A stretch of DNA of 32,302 nt from Pseudomonadota bacterium (GTDB lineage: Bacteria; Pseudomonadota; Alphaproteobacteria; UBA1280; JAAZVW01). A program made the translations under genes and the position numbers. Positions 31,449 to 32,302 of the stretch are shown here, in pieces; within the stretch, counting starts at the first letter, position 1; each line of letters starts with the position of its first letter. The notes under the pieces are model-generated. The model was not told the origin of the DNA. It worked only from the letters and a program-made list of their open reading frames with translations, and ran no database searches. The DNA lies in assembly GCA_018623135.1 (NCBI GenBank), contig JAAZVW010000015.1, positions 1-32,302 on the forward strand, given 5' to 3'.

Positions 31449-32302
31449 ATGCGCACTTTATTTCTGCTGGTTATTGCTTTTCTTTTGATTGCCTGTGGTG
31501 GTGCAGGAGGAAGTAAAAATAGTCCTGCAAACATCTCAGCGGATCGCTTGAGTGCAACTGATATGGATGCTGCCCGTCTGGCTGCAGAGCGTGAATATAA
31601 CGCTGTGCAAACTGCGGTGCAGAAGAACCCTGAAAACCCTAAAAAGGTTGTTAAGATGCTGCAAGAATTGCATCGAGACCTTTATTTAGGGGATGATGGA
31701 CAAAAATGGCAACGTCATGTGCAGGGGGCTTCGGCTTATAATGCCCAAATCCTTGAGAAAATTTCTCAAGGTGAAGACATTGCCGTTGCTGTGATCACAG
31801 GTTCAGATAGTAGCTTTTATGAAGCCGCTGCCTTTGAACTTTATTTGCAGTATTATTTGCAGGAAAATTTTTCTGCTTATGCGTTTGATGTTTTTGGGCT
31901 TCAGCTGGATAACTCAGATCAGGTTTTTAGTGGTGGTATTTCTGCTGCAACTAAAAATGTGCTGTTGTCGGTTACTGGCGCTCAAACTTGGTCAGACAAG
32001 TCTCGGGCAGATGCTTTGAATGTTGTGCCAGCGTTATATGATGTTGACGTTGATTCTAAGTATCTTGGTTCTGTAACCAATGCCTTAGCGATGCAAATGG
32101 ATATGGGACGGCCTGTTTTGTTGGTGCCTCTGGGTAATGCAAATAAAGCAACACACAAGGTATACAGCAAACTTTGGGATTTGGGCTATACAGATGGTCA
32201 GATGCGTTTACTGAGTATTGGTGGTGCGTCTACGATTTTGAATAGCTTTAATATTCTGTCGGATAAGGATGCAAATTTTGCTGTGTATAAGAATATGCCA
32301 GA
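31449..32302 (+). CDS. Lipoprotein, partial (runs off the window end)
   Basis: Missing from the ORF track because it has no stop in the window. An ATG at 31449 with GGAGG 5 nt upstream opens a frame of at least 284 residues. It has a signal peptide and lipobox (FLLVIAFLLIAC, cysteine at about 16), then Gly-rich GGAGGSKNS. The mature part has a helical domain (AVQKNPENPKKVVKMLQELHRDLY) and an alpha/beta region with repeated hydrophobic strands (IAVAVITGSDSSFYEAAAFEL, PVLLVPLGNANKATH, MRLLSIGGASTIL). I do not recognise a family. Probably anchored in the outer membrane. Confidence 0.8.
   Translation, partial: MRTLFLLVIAFLLIACGGAGGSKNSPANISADRLSATDMDAARLAAEREYNAVQTAVQKNPENPKKVVKMLQELHRDLYLGDDGQKWQRHVQGASAYNAQILEKISQGEDIAVAVITGSDSSFYEAAAFELYLQYYLQENFSAYAFDVFGLQLDNSDQVFSGGISAATKNVLLSVTGAQTWSDKSRADALNVVPALYDVDVDSKYLGSVTNALAMQMDMGRPVLLVPLGNANKATHKVYSKLWDLGYTDGQMRLLSIGGASTILNSFNILSDKDANFAVYKNMP

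Overview
The window is bacterial chromosome from a Gram-negative, A+T-rich organism. I favour a low-GC alphaproteobacterium, with moderate confidence. The grounds are the compact msbA / DUF374 acyltransferase / waaA / lpxK / late-acyltransferase operon, a PAKK-type C-terminal tail on ribosomal protein L21, xerC divergent from priA, and a second RpoH-type sigma factor. No species name is supportable. Genes are packed tightly, many with 1-14 nt overlaps. I see no tRNA or rRNA gene, CRISPR array, insertion sequence or phage module.

Layout. (1) 1-5643, minus strand: a lipid A/LPS export operon (msbA, DUF374 acyltransferase, waaA, lpxK, lpxL-like acyltransferase) that runs into a P-loop kinase gene cut by the window edge. 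(2) 5770-6111, minus: a 113-residue coiled-coil protein resembling a TFIIB-type zinc ribbon without its cysteines; a long hairpin lies upstream of it. (3) 6444-10967, plus: PAP2 phosphatase, ArnT-like GT-C transferase, GT2 polyprenyl-phosphate glycosyltransferase and a flippase-like membrane protein, closed by a strong terminator. Together these look like a complete lipid-linked sugar pathway for modifying lipid A or another envelope acceptor. (4) 11212-13281: a small membrane protein, a secreted transglutaminase-like protein and a DEDDh exonuclease. (5) 13565-15498: rplU-rpmA and obgE, each unit with its own terminator. (6) 15693-17254: a soluble protein carrying two chemoreceptor-tip-like motifs, 5 bp upstream of an oxygen-binding di-iron (ODP-type) protein. 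This is the best candidate for a little-described sensing module. (7) 17256-24062: xerC, a possible small RNA, priA, a trmN6-like methyltransferase and a 937-residue lipoprotein. (8) 24210-26737: DUF3108 protein, rfaE1/hldA and kdsB, supplying the heptose and Kdo precursors that WaaA and later transferases use. (9) 26805-30042: divergent RpoH-like sigma factor and pnp. (10) 30182-31334: an EF-hand secreted protein, ECF sigma factor and small membrane protein (candidate anti-sigma), in that order. (11) 31449 to the end: a partial lipoprotein behind a strong promoter whose spacer holds a perfect 16-bp palindrome.

Taken together the window is rich in envelope biogenesis: lipid A acylation and phosphorylation, Kdo transfer, Kdo and heptose precursors, a lipid-linked glycosylation operon and several secreted proteins or lipoproteins. 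It also holds housekeeping genes (L21, L27, ObgE, PriA, XerC, PNPase) and two candidate environmental-sensing units (MCP-like/ODP and EF-hand/ECF). All functional calls come from reading motifs by eye; no database search was run.
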